NCBI GenBank assembly: GCA_009782955.1
Contig: WRIB01000025.1
Span: 1 to 39,549, forward strand
Length of the DNA stretch: 39,549 nt
Direction of reading: 5' to 3'
DNA from: Treponema sp.
GTDB lineage: Bacteria > Spirochaetota > Spirochaetia > Treponematales > Breznakiellaceae
Below are positions 32,780 through 39,549 of the stretch, piece after piece. The notes under the pieces were generated by a model, which worked only from the letters and a program-made list of their open reading frames with translations, was not told where the DNA came from and did no database searches. The translations under genes and the position numbers were made by a program. Positions within the stretch are counted from its first letter, which is position 1, and every line of letters begins with the position of its first letter.

Positions 32780-33649
32780 ATGTTTTTTTGGAAAAAAAAG
32801 TATCTTTTGATAACAGTTGTTTGTCTGACCAGCAAGCTATTTGCACTGGACTTAACGGTCATTGGCGGCTTGGGAAACTTCTCATTTAACACCTCTTCGG
32901 AAAATGCCATAGGTACAGGCCAATTCAAGGGAAGTTTTTATCCTTTGGCCATTGTCAATGTTGAAGACCAGTTATCAGATACCTTTGGGTATACCGCCAC
33001 TGCGGAACGGGATCCGGTGCTTAGAAATGTAGTATCCTGCGAAATGACCATAAACACCGGCCTTCTTAATCTTTCTGTCGGTCCTCTTTTTAGTTTGTTT
33101 AATACCGGAAAAACGATCATCCGGCCCGGTGTTTCCACCAGCCTTGGAGTGGAATTTCCCGGCATTTTTTTTATCAACCTTAAAGGCGGAGCAACCTTCG
33201 GGTCCAGCATGGAAAACGATTATGGCCTGGAAACCAGCAGCATCTCGCTTGGATTCTGGATCCCCAATTTGTTAAATACGTTCAGTGTAACTTCAAGCAA
33301 ATTCAGCGAATTCAACACAATTTTGATCCAGGATGAACTGTTCCGCGCCAGTTATCGGGCCGACATTCATGCAAAAAATGCTCCGTATATGGTTTCCATT
33401 GAAATGGGCTATCAATCATTAATACGTTCTTACGAAATGTTATACGAAGATACAATTCGCGCCGTTTTTCTGGGTTTCGAAACAAACATCATATTAAAGC
33501 CCCAATTTATCCTTATCATTGGAGCGGAGATGCCAATATTTGTATGGGGTAAAACTCCCCTGGAAAGGGCGAAAGATCGCTGGTTTTTCCGGGCCTTTAC
33601 AGGTTTTAAATGGAATATTCAAAAACAAAATGAAGATTTTGCCCTTTAA
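32780..33649 (+). CDS. second exported beta-barrel-like protein, unknown function
   Basis: 289 residues. Signal peptide (basic MFFWKKK, then hydrophobic YLLITVVCLTS, cleavage near LFALD). The mature part is rich in Gly, Ser, Phe and alternating strands (GGLGNFSFNTSS, TGLLNLSVGPLFSLF, GFWIPNLLNTFSVTSS), ending GFKWNIQKQNEDFAL. This is consistent with a small outer-membrane barrel or a secreted surface protein. No named family is recognised. It follows the preceding exported protein closely (GGGACAGG before the ATG) and probably shares its transcript. Confidence 0.72.
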   Translation: MFFWKKKYLLITVVCLTSKLFALDLTVIGGLGNFSFNTSSENAIGTGQFKGSFYPLAIVNVEDQLSDTFGYTATAERDPVLRNVVSCEMTINTGLLNLSVGPLFSLFNTGKTIIRPGVSTSLGVEFPGIFFINLKGGATFGSSMENDYGLETSSISLGFWIPNLLNTFSVTSSKFSEFNTILIQDELFRASYRADIHAKNAPYMVSIEMGYQSLIRSYEMLYEDTIRAVFLGFETNIILKPQFILIIGAEMPIFVWGKTPLERAKDRWFFRAFTGFKWNIQKQNEDFAL

Positions 33650-33701
33650 GAAAACCTGGCGGCAGAAAGTTTTTATTCGAAAGTCTGGTTTAATAAACTT
33701 C

Positions 33702-34346
33702 CTAACCAGTTGATAGTTTTTCCAGGGCTGCTTTTTTTCGTTTTTCAAAAAGCCGTTTGTTATCCTCAAACAAGTTATTTCCCATTGTATCAATGGATAC
33801 AATAAGCGGGCCAAAATCTTTTACACGCAAAACCCACATTGCTTCCGCCATACCCAGGTCAAGCCAATGTGCCGCTATTACCGCTTCCACTTGAGCGGCA
33901 GCCAACACTGCACAGCCTCCGGGAAAAACCGTGTGAATTGCTCCAAACCGGTAACAGGCTTCGGCAGTCTTTTCCCCCATGCCGCCCTTTCCCACAATCA
34001 GTTTTGCACCGGTAGTTTGCAAAAATTCACTTTGGCAGCTTTCCATCCTCATACTTGTTGTAGGGCCAATAGAGATCATTTCCCAGTTTGAGTAAGGGGG
34101 GAAGTCTCCCCCCTGGGGCGCACATGGTTGCGCCCCACCCCCCTCTATATTCCGTACGAGAGGCCCAGCATGGAAGACCGCCAGCCCTGCAAGATCAACC
34201 GGTAAAGAATTTCCCTGCCGGACAATACGCTGGTATACATCATCACGTCCGGTTACCAGTGTGCCGTTTAAGTAAACAATGTCACCGATGCGGAGACCGG
34301 CAAGATCTGTGGAATGTATCGGAGTGAAAAGGTTTTTTTCAGTCAT
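33702..34346 (-). CDS. fumB: class I fumarate hydratase beta-subunit-type protein
   Basis: 214 residues with the C-terminal domain of iron-sulfur (class I) fumarases and tartrate dehydratases: GDIVYLNGTLVTGRDDVYQR, AVFHAGPLVRN, ISIGPTTSMRMES and GKGGMGEKTAEAC. This subunit normally pairs with a separate alpha subunit that carries the 4Fe-4S cluster; no alpha gene is in the window. Residues about 69-86, between HAGPLVRN and NWEMISIGPTTS, are an extra Gly/Pro-rich segment coded by a palindrome. Twelve bases after pepT, likely cotranscribed. The name fumB follows the beta-subunit convention. Confidence 0.85.
   Translation of the reverse strand: MTEKNLFTPIHSTDLAGLRIGDIVYLNGTLVTGRDDVYQRIVRQGNSLPVDLAGLAVFHAGPLVRNIEGGGAQPCAPQGGDFPPYSNWEMISIGPTTSMRMESCQSEFLQTTGAKLIVGKGGMGEKTAEACYRFGAIHTVFPGGCAVLAAAQVEAVIAAHWLDLGMAEAMWVLRVKDFGPLIVSIDTMGNNLFEDNKRLFEKRKKAALEKLSTG
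34096..34143. repeat. palindromic element inserted in frame in the fumarase gene
   Basis: Two perfect hairpins side by side: GGGGGGA (34096-34102) with TCCCCCC (34107-34113), and GGGGCGCA (34115-34122) with TGCGCCCC (34129-34136). A run of C follows to 34143 and can also pair with the first G run. It is 48 bp (16 codons), keeps the frame and encodes a segment absent from the conserved family core. Resembles Rickettsia palindromic elements in behaviour. Confidence 0.75.
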
Positions 34347-34358
34347 AGATATTAAGTA

Positions 34359-35543
34359 TCAATAATGTCCCCACACCCGTACAAGCTCTATTGTCAGGCG
34401 GCAAGCGGCTTCCATTTCCGGAACCGAAACCCATTCGTCTACGCTGTGAAAATTTCTTCCTCCTGTAAAAATGTTGGGGGTAGGAATTCCCATCTGAGTA
34501 AGTTTTGATCCGTCGGTACCGCCGCGGATTGGTTTTAAAGTAAACTCCACCCCGGACAATTTGGCTGCTTCTTCCAGTCTGGAAAGAACTTCCGGGTGTT
34601 CTTCAATTTTATCTTTCATATTGTAATATTGATTTTTACACTCTACCCTTACCTGTCCGCCGGGAAACTGAGCTTCCACTGCTTTGGCAAATATTTCCAG
34701 CGCAGCGGCCCTTTCGCTGGCACGGCTTAAATCAAAATCACGGATATACACCTCCAGTTCGGCGCTATCCAGGTTTCCGGAAATTTGCGTTGGGCAATAA
34801 TAGCCGTAGTAACCATCCGTGGCTTCGGGACTTTCCGATCGGGGAAGCATCGCCGCAAAAGCGGCGGCCATAAGGCATGCATTTGCCAACTTACCGCGGG
34901 CCGTACCCAGATGTATTACTCTGCCGGTAAAAAAAACTTTTGCTTCGATAGCGTTAAAACATTCTATTTCCAGTTCTCCCATTGGACCGCCGTCCAGGGT
35001 ATAACAGGCAGCCAAAGTATTAACTCGCTGCAGGGGAAAAAACGGTAAGCCTTTGCCTGTCTCTTCATCGGGAGTAAAGATGATCATTACAGGGCCGTGA
35101 TTAATTTCAGAATGAGCAAGAAGATATTCAACGGCGCTCATGATCTCGGCAATTCCTGCTTTATCATCAGCACCCAAAAGTGTCTTTCCGTCACTTCTAA
35201 TAATAGTTTCGCCTTTATCGTTCTTCTCGATTACGGGCGTAACATTTTTACCGGACTCAGCGTCTGCTAAACATACATCCTGAGAAGTATCCAGATGAGC
35301 CATAAATCCAATAGCCGGCTTTGCTTCAAACCCGGGACTGGCGGGAAGAATGGCAAGCACATAGCAGTGATCGGTAATCTCCGCGTCAGGAATCCCCATG
35401 GCTTTTAGTTCGTCTGCCAAAAGCTGCGCCAATTCCCATTGACCGGCGCTGGACGGGGTTTCTTCCATATATTTATCACTGGTTGTCCGAATTTGCACAT
35501 ACCGGAGAAAGCGCCTGGTTATTGTCGCTGAAAAATTTTCCAT
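34359..35543 (-). CDS. pepT: peptidase T (tripeptide aminopeptidase)
   Basis: 394 residues, M20 family. The metal-site motifs are all present: FMAHLDTSQD (His and Asp), LLGADDKAGIAEI (bridging Asp), FTPDEETGKG (general base Glu and ligand Glu), TLDGG (Asp) and GRNFHSVDEW (C-terminal His). RGGTDGSKLTQMGIPTPN is typical of PepT. It cleaves the N-terminal residue from tripeptides in the cytoplasm. Lies just upstream of the fumarase subunit and is divergent from the DUF2156 gene. Slightly shorter than the usual ~408. Confidence 0.95.
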   Translation of the reverse strand: MENFSATITRRFLRYVQIRTTSDKYMEETPSSAGQWELAQLLADELKAMGIPDAEITDHCYVLAILPASPGFEAKPAIGFMAHLDTSQDVCLADAESGKNVTPVIEKNDKGETIIRSDGKTLLGADDKAGIAEIMSAVEYLLAHSEINHGPVMIIFTPDEETGKGLPFFPLQRVNTLAACYTLDGGPMGELEIECFNAIEAKVFFTGRVIHLGTARGKLANACLMAAAFAAMLPRSESPEATDGYYGYYCPTQISGNLDSAELEVYIRDFDLSRASERAAALEIFAKAVEAQFPGGQVRVECKNQYYNMKDKIEEHPEVLSRLEEAAKLSGVEFTLKPIRGGTDGSKLTQMGIPTPNIFTGGRNFHSVDEWVSVPEMEAACRLTIELVRVWGHY

Positions 35544-35590
35544 TGTCTAACTGTAGCATTAAAAAAAACCTTGTCATATACTAAAGCAAA

Positions 35591-36496
35591 ATGTTAATCC
35601 CCGAATTTCCCGACTTTGTACCGATTAGTTATGAATTGCGTACAGAAATGCACCCTCAGCTTCCCATGACCGTCGACGGGGTCTCAGAGTATACCTTTGC
35701 AAACCTCTATCTCTTCAGAAGACGTTACCGCTATAAAGTTTCCAGAGTACAGGATAAAACTTTTATCATTTCAGGAATACAACCGCCTCACACACCGGAA
35801 GAGACGGAGAAAACATTTTTTTGTATTCCCTGCGCTGTTCCCGGACGCGGAATTGTGGAAGAACTCTTTAAAACCCATGATTATTGGAAAGGGATTTCCG
35901 ATTCTCTCCTGACCCCCAACCGGGATCGTATGGAAGAATGGGGGCTTAAGTTTACCGAAGACCGGGATAACTTTGATTACCTGTACCTGCGAACTGATCT
36001 GGCTGAACTTCCCGGAAAAAAGTACCATAAAAAACGCAATCTGGTCAGCCAGTTTCATAACAACTATCCGGACTGGACAGCAAAACCGCTGACAACAGAA
36101 ACGATTCCCGTTACCCTGGAAATACTGGAAAAATGGCGGGAACAAAAAGGTTTTGACGGAGACTTTCTGGCAGCCACCGAAGCGTTAAAACAATTTAAAG
36201 GTCTCTACCTGAAAGGAATGGTTTACTGGGTTGGGGGAAAACCCGCAGCCTGGTGTCTGGGAGAACGCCTTGCCAAGGGCCGAATGTTTGCCGTTCATTT
36301 TGAAAAAGCCCTGGAAGATTTTAAGGGAATATACCAGTTTGTAAACCGGCATTATGCAGCCGCCCTTCCCAAGCACTATATTCACATAAACCGGGAACAG
36401 GATCTGGGCGACGAAGGACTCCGGCAGGCCAAGATGACCTACAGACCCTGCGGCTTTGTGCGGAAGTTTACGGCCGTTTCCGGCATCTTATCATGA
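35591..36496 (+). CDS. DUF2156-family (GNAT-like, LPG synthetase C-terminal type) protein
   Basis: 301 residues. It has the DUF2156 pattern: EYTFANLYLFRRRYRYK in the N-terminal half, DRDNFDYLYLRTDLAELPGK, KYHKKRNLVSQF, and a C-terminal acyltransferase-like half with MVYWVGGKPAAWCLGE, HFEKAL, GIYQFVNRHYA and YINREQDLGDEGLRQAK-like HINREQDLGDEGLR. The family is related to the aminoacyl transfer domain of phosphatidylglycerol lysyltransferase, but its own role is not established. No Shine-Dalgarno is seen before the ATG at 35591. Confidence 0.83.
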   Translation: MLIPEFPDFVPISYELRTEMHPQLPMTVDGVSEYTFANLYLFRRRYRYKVSRVQDKTFIISGIQPPHTPEETEKTFFCIPCAVPGRGIVEELFKTHDYWKGISDSLLTPNRDRMEEWGLKFTEDRDNFDYLYLRTDLAELPGKKYHKKRNLVSQFHNNYPDWTAKPLTTETIPVTLEILEKWREQKGFDGDFLAATEALKQFKGLYLKGMVYWVGGKPAAWCLGERLAKGRMFAVHFEKALEDFKGIYQFVNRHYAAALPKHYIHINREQDLGDEGLRQAKMTYRPCGFVRKFTAVSGILS

Positions 36497-36503
36497 AGAA
36501 AAA

Positions 36504-36599
36504 AAACCAACACGGCGTATCGGCATTCTGGACGAAAAAGTTACTATAGAATTCCGGGAAGATTTTGCGATGACAACAGAAGAATTATGCAGCCTTTAA
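36504..36599 (+). pseudogene. possible antitoxin-like C-terminal remnant
   Basis: In the frame ending with TAA at 36597-36599 the translation KPTRRIGILDEKVTIEFRED followed by FAMTTEELCSL resembles the C-terminal part of small antitoxins (RxxGxxxGKxxxxDDF followed by an acidic tail). There is no start codon in this frame; the only nearby ATG (36493-36495) is in another frame and runs into a stop after a poly-A tract of nine A. A decayed gene or chance similarity are both possible. Confidence 0.3.
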
Positions 36600-36620
36600 G
36601 GCGTAACCAGACTTTCGAAG

Positions 36621-36735
36621 AAAAAAAGCCGTAACCGAGAAACATGACCCAATGGATCGTCCTCGCGTATATGGCTTTTCGGCTACCGACTTTTTTTACG
36701 GTTAAAACAAGCTAATAACGAGCCCATTTTAACCG
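36621..36735. terminator. pair of inverted repeats between DUF2156 gene and lipoprotein gene
   Basis: AAAAAAAGCCGTAACCGA (36621-36638) pairs imperfectly with TCGGCTACCGACTTTTTTT (36679-36697). CGGTTAAAA (36699-36707) pairs perfectly with TTTTAACCG (36727-36735). The first ends in seven T on the plus strand; either could end transcripts from the two convergent genes. No gene is seen in the rest of 36600-36766. Confidence 0.55.
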
Positions 36736-36766
36736 CAAAAAATAGCATTGTGCATCGAGCTACAAC

Positions 36767-37210
36767 TTATGGAATTGTTACAGTAACCGTTTGACCAGGA
36801 CCAACATAACCAGTTTTTCTATACCAACTTTGTGTATCTGTTTTTAAGAACCTTTGTGAAGCTACCGATGACTTTTGGTCTGTTTGGTTTATTGCATAGC
36901 GAACTTCATATTCACCAGAATATTTTCTGGGTGGATCCTTCTTACCAGGTGGATAGTTAAAAGCCGTAGTCCATGCTACGTTGCTTGGCGATGACAATGG
37001 TTGGGCTACCCAATAATGATTGGTAGTACCAGTATTATGGATAACTAAATACCCACCTGTTTTTTCATATTCTTCTTTATCCAACCTTGCTTTCTCTTTG
37101 CTTGCTTCTACTTCTTCTGGGGATACTTGGGTGATAGTACAACCACCCAACACCATTAACAAAACAAAAACCATTGCCGCAATAATGAGCGTTGTCCATT
37201 TTTTCTTCAT
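36767..37210 (-). CDS. small lipoprotein, unknown function
   Basis: About 147 residues. Signal peptide MKKKWTTLIIAAMVFVLLMV with lipobox LGGC. A short charged helix (PEEVEASKEKARLDKEEYEK) is followed by a compact domain containing GGYLVIHNTGTTNHYWVAQP and a C-terminal GPGQTVTVTIP. I do not recognise a family. AGGAGG directly touches one ATG (37216) and is spaced 6 nt from the next, 37210, which is chosen. Same strand as the next lipoprotein gene, with a 130-bp gap that shows no clear gene. Confidence 0.75.
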   Translation of the reverse strand: MKKKWTTLIIAAMVFVLLMVLGGCTITQVSPEEVEASKEKARLDKEEYEKTGGYLVIHNTGTTNHYWVAQPLSSPSNVAWTTAFNYPPGKKDPPRKYSGEYEVRYAINQTDQKSSVASQRFLKTDTQSWYRKTGYVGPGQTVTVTIP

Positions 37211-37340
37211 TTTCATCCTCCTAAAATGCAAATATTTGTGTATGATGCGCCAGCATTGATAACAAACCCATACGAGTTGTTTTAATGAGACTTCTCGCGG
37301 CTTGATTGGGGTATTAAACCAAGCTTTCGAATAAATTTCA

Positions 37341-37712
37341 TTATTTTTTAGCTGTTCTATTCTCCATTACGGAGATAATACCCGTTACAATGTTACCTCC
37401 ATCCCATTTGCATACAATCTTGTAGGTTGTTGGCCAAGTGGTTGTACCACCATAGTTAACCTTTATTTCAATCCCCAATATTCCCTGTACAGGCTGGTAT
37501 TTAAGACCAGGAAACACCCTGCCCAGACCTGACACAAGTGCATCTGCACTAATCCTGCCATCGTTTGAACGTACCAATTCAGAAGCAGCTTCATGGATTG
37601 CCCTTGAAGTATCTGTTTCTTCCCATGTATATGTTACACATCCGGCCAATACGAACCCGAATAACAGTGTCAATACTGCCATTATCCAGAACCATTTGAT
37701 TGTATTTTTCAT
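37341..37712 (-). CDS. small lipoprotein, unknown function
   Basis: 123 residues. Signal peptide with lipobox VLAGC near residue 25. The mature part has a helical segment TSRAIHEAASELVRSNDGRI and a probable beta-domain GIEIKVNYGGTTTWPTTYKI, VTGIISVMENR. No family recognised. AGGGG precedes the ATG. A promoter (TTGACA and an AT-rich -10) lies at 37744-37772, next to the operator-like palindrome of the divergent Xre gene, so the two may be co-regulated. Confidence 0.72.
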   Translation of the reverse strand: MKNTIKWFWIMAVLTLLFGFVLAGCVTYTWEETDTSRAIHEAASELVRSNDGRISADALVSGLGRVFPGLKYQPVQGILGIEIKVNYGGTTTWPTTYKIVCKWDGGNIVTGIISVMENRTAKK

Positions 37713-37743
37713 AAAAACCCCTAAATATTATCATTAAGATAAA

Positions 37744-37772
37744 TATTATATACTATTCGATAATTTGTCAAT
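37744..37772 (-). promoter_or_regulatory. promoter of lipoprotein gene 37341-37712
   Basis: On the minus strand TTGACA (37772-37767) with TATAAT (37751-37746) after 15 bp, or TAATAT (37749-37744) after 17 bp. Divergent from the Xre gene. Confidence 0.65.
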
Positions 37773-37785
37773 CACCAAAAGAATA

Positions 37786-37821
37786 CTATTATTTACTTAT
37801 AGATAAGTGGTAATAATAGTG
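37786..37821. promoter_or_regulatory. operator-like palindrome at the Xre gene start
   Basis: ACTATTATTTACTTATAG (37786-37803) is an imperfect inverted repeat of the segment ending at 37821 (ACTATTATT and ACTTAT are shared). It overlaps both candidate start codons of the Xre gene, which fits autoregulation. Confidence 0.5.
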
Positions 37822-38163
37822 AATATAAGAGAGATTTTATCCAAAAATTTGAAGGAAAACAGGCAAAAACTGGGGATTACTCAAGCAGAACTGGCAGAAA
37901 GAGCCGGAATATCAACCAATTTTGTAGCCATGATTGAACTAAAACACAAATTTCCTACCCCTGAAACACTTGACCAGCTTTCGACTGCTCTGGACATCGA
38001 CACTTATGAGCTTTTTACCACTTCGGCTTCCCCAGACAGTATTTTAAGGAAACTTCATAATGATATTTTAGCCGATATGAAGCAATTTCATCAAAAAGTA
38101 ATTCATGATTTAAATATCACTGTTGATAACGCTGTGGAAAAAGCCCTAAAAAAGCAAAAATAA
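37807..38163 (+). CDS. Xre-family helix-turn-helix regulator
   Basis: 118 residues. The HTH (about residues 10-65) contains LGITQAELAERAGISTNFVA, MIELKHKFPTPETLDQLSTA and the flanking helices of Cro/CI-type regulators. The C-terminal 45 residues are a charged helical tail (ILADMKQFHQKVIHDLN) ending in KALKKQK. The start could be GTG at 37807 or GTG at 37819; neither has a strong ribosome site. Divergent from a lipoprotein gene, with an inverted repeat over its start. Its target could be itself and the neighbouring lipoproteins (inference). Confidence 0.85.
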   Translation: MVIIVNIREILSKNLKENRQKLGITQAELAERAGISTNFVAMIELKHKFPTPETLDQLSTALDIDTYELFTTSASPDSILRKLHNDILADMKQFHQKVIHDLNITVDNAVEKALKKQK

Positions 38164-38245
38164 ATCTTTTATATTTTGTCTATTAAAATACCCATAGTAG
38201 AGCACGGTTCTACTCGTACTTCGTTCTCAGTATTTGGCTGTGTGA

Positions 38246-38281
38246 CAAGTCAAATTTACGCTAATTTACTTGGCTTTTTTT
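38246..38281 (+). terminator. intrinsic terminator after the Xre gene
   Basis: CAAGTCAAATT (38246-38256) pairs with AATTTACTTG (38263-38272), with one mismatch, followed by a T run to 38281. It lies about 85 nt after the stop codon. Confidence 0.65.
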
Positions 38282-38323
38282 GGAGTTTTATGATAATATT
38301 TTACCCTTAAAAGAGGAAATTAT

Positions 38324-38563
38324 ATGTATACAACGTACCATTTACGGGCCGATGAACTCAACGAGGAAGTTGTTCAAACCCTTAAAAACACTTATCGGCA
38401 GGATGAAATTGTTATTCTTCCCAAAGACGTTTATACAGAAATAGAAAAAAAACAGCATAACACGGCATTTACTGAAAAACTGCAGCAGGGTATACAGGAT
38501 GTTGAAGAAGGCCGGGGCATTATAAAAACCATGGCAGAACTTGAGGCCATGGAAGATGCATGA
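38324..38563 (+). CDS. antitoxin-like protein of a YoeB/Txe-type module
   Basis: 79 residues, small and acidic. It has a short DNA-binding-like N-terminal part (MYTTYHLRADELNEEVVQTL), DEIVILPKDVYTEIE, and the C-terminal EGRGIIKTMAELEAM motif typical of antitoxins of RelE/YoeB-type toxins. GAGG lies before the ATG. TTGGCT and TAATAT just upstream may be its promoter. Its stop codon overlaps the start of a truncated toxin gene, the usual antitoxin-toxin order. Probably a leftover antitoxin without a functional partner here. Confidence 0.75.
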   Translation: MYTTYHLRADELNEEVVQTLKNTYRQDEIVILPKDVYTEIEKKQHNTAFTEKLQQGIQDVEEGRGIIKTMAELEAMEDA

Positions 38564-38636
38564 CCTTATCTTTACTCCCCAGGCATTTAAGGAATATCTT
38601 GAATGGCTTGCCTCATTATATTTAGGAAATAAATAG
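38556..38636 (+). pseudogene. truncated YoeB/Txe-type toxin gene
   Basis: ATG at 38556-38558 overlaps the antitoxin end. The translation MHDLIFTPQAFKEYLEWLAS then LYLGNK stops at 38634-38636. The first 17 residues match the N-terminus of YoeB/Txe toxins (FTPQAFKEYLEW), which normally run to about 85 residues. The catalytic C-terminal part is absent and the sequence beyond becomes repeat-like, so the toxin is disabled. Confidence 0.75.
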
Positions 38637-38647
38637 ATATTAAAAGC

Positions 38648-38690
38648 TAAAATCCGTACTATTCGTCATAATCCGTGCCATTCATGATTA
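38648..38690. repeat. short dispersed-repeat fragment after the broken toxin gene
   Basis: AATCCGTACTATTCGTCATA and CCGTGCCATTCATGATT resemble words of the palindrome at 7881-7958 (ATTCGTGCCAATTCGTTGAT). It begins about 12 bp after the toxin stop, consistent with repeat insertion or recombination having truncated the toxin. Confidence 0.45.
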
Positions 38691-38776
38691 AAATGGGAAA
38701 GAAGCGCCAGGAACTTGACCTTTACCCCCCTAAATGATTATTTTTAATATATAGAAAAGTTTTTTCAGGAAAAAAG

Positions 38777-39532
38777 TTGAAAAAAAGGGAAGAAAATACT
38801 CAAGAAATGAATGAATCCTCAAAAGTCGGAGACAATCCTGCCGGAATGGAGGGCGAAGCCCTGTTTGGAGGAGCTGCAAATGGTCCGGAAGAAGTGCGCC
38901 AAAAAGCCCAGGATTGCACAGAAGGCGGAATAAATAACAATTCCGCAGGCACAGAGGTGAAAAACGGCGCAGAAACTACGGTTTCCGAAGAAGCCGCGGA
39001 AGCCAGAGATTCCGCAGAAAAACCCCTTACCACGGAAGAAAAAATAGCGGAACTGGAGGCAAAACTTGCTGAAGCCAGCGATAATTATCTCCGGAAAGCG
39101 GCGGATTTTGAAAATTTCCGCAAGCGGATGAATCAGGAAAAATCCAACGCTATTGAATATGCAAACCAAACACTACTTTTGGATCTGGCTTCCGTTATTG
39201 ACGATTTTGAACGGGCAATTAAATCTGCGGAAACCCTGAAAGAAACCGCAAACGGCGACAAGGACAAAATTACCGCTGCTTATAACAGCCTTTACGAAGG
39301 GATCTCGTTAATCGAAAAAAACCTCCTTTCCCAACTGGAAAACAAATGGGGCCTGAAGCGCTTCGATTCTGCAGGAGAGCCTTTCGATCCCAACAGGCAC
39401 GAAGCTATTATGATGGAAAAATCCGCCGAACTGGAAGAACCTGTAGTGGCGGAAGAATTTGTCAAAGGGTATTTATTAAAAGAAAGGGTAATACGGCCTG
39501 CTAAAGTCAAAGTCGTAATGCCGGAAAAATAA
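38777..39532 (+). CDS. grpE: GrpE nucleotide-exchange factor
   Basis: 251 residues, longer than the usual ~190 because of an acidic, low-complexity N-terminal extension (about residues 1-88). The conserved core begins at LEAKLAEASDNYLRKAADFE and contains NFRKRMNQEK, LLLDLASVIDDFERAI, LEKNLLSQLENKWGLKRFD-like GLKRFDSAGEPFDPNRHEAI and GYLLKERVIRPAKVKVVMP. It releases ADP from DnaK. TTG start at 38777, with AGGA just upstream. TTGACC (38715-38720) and TTATTT (38738-38743), 17 bp apart, are a promoter candidate. dnaK or dnaJ may follow beyond the window. Confidence 0.95.
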   Translation: MKKREENTQEMNESSKVGDNPAGMEGEALFGGAANGPEEVRQKAQDCTEGGINNNSAGTEVKNGAETTVSEEAAEARDSAEKPLTTEEKIAELEAKLAEASDNYLRKAADFENFRKRMNQEKSNAIEYANQTLLLDLASVIDDFERAIKSAETLKETANGDKDKITAAYNSLYEGISLIEKNLLSQLENKWGLKRFDSAGEPFDPNRHEAIMMEKSAELEEPVVAEEFVKGYLLKERVIRPAKVKVVMPEK

Positions 39533-39549
39533 CATTGCTAATATATAAG

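Overview
The window looks like chromosomal DNA of a spirochaete of the Treponema type. The evidence is a 286-residue FlaB-type periplasmic flagellin, a cheA / cheW-cheR-like fusion / cheX cluster of the kind known from treponemes, many signal-peptide-bearing lipoproteins and beta-barrel-like proteins, and moderate GC with AT-rich intergenic DNA. A treponeme of the free-living or insect-gut group is my guess; the sequence does not prove it.

Layout. 1-1380: flaB with a long structured leader and a strong terminator. 1461-8761 (minus): one phosphate operon, pstS-pstC-pstA-pstB-phoU-phoB-phoR, behind a four-half-site Pho box at 8807-8845. 8762-10868: an accessory island. It holds two large imperfect palindromes, a lipoprotein with an FGE-sulfatase/C-type-lectin fold whose last 40 codons look like the variable region of a diversity-generating retroelement (DGR), a hairpin over its stop codon, and a near-identical 25-bp direct repeat on each side. 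10869-15444: an M15 peptidase lipoprotein, an unknown membrane protein, an aldo/keto reductase with two 4Fe-4S motifs, and a DUF3943 envelope protein. 15447-18273 (minus): pyrF-pyrK-pyrD. 18354-23525: a ROK regulator with two palindromic operators and xylFGH, a xylose-type ABC importer. 23583-26900: a DUF45 metallopeptidase, then asd and lysA. 26937-31395 (minus): tRNA-Val(GAC) and cheX, cheW-cheR-like and cheA. 31504-33649: two exported, probably outer-membrane, proteins. 33702-35543 (minus): a fumarase beta subunit carrying an in-frame palindromic insertion, and pepT. 35591-38700: a DUF2156 protein, antitoxin and toxin remnants, two small lipoproteins and an Xre regulator. 38777-39532: grpE.

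How the parts fit. The pst-pho operon is a complete sense-and-import unit for phosphate. The xyl block is a complete regulated sugar importer without its catabolic genes. The che cluster and flaB belong to motility. asd and lysA supply the diaminopimelate/lysine route.

The best candidate for something unusual is the 8.87-10.79 kb island. It looks like a remote DGR target whose reverse transcriptase and template would lie elsewhere, set among palindromic repeats. Other notable items are an 18-bp tandem repeat in phoR, a long acidic insert in PstC, a palindrome inside fumB, and a tRNA-Val with C at position 33.
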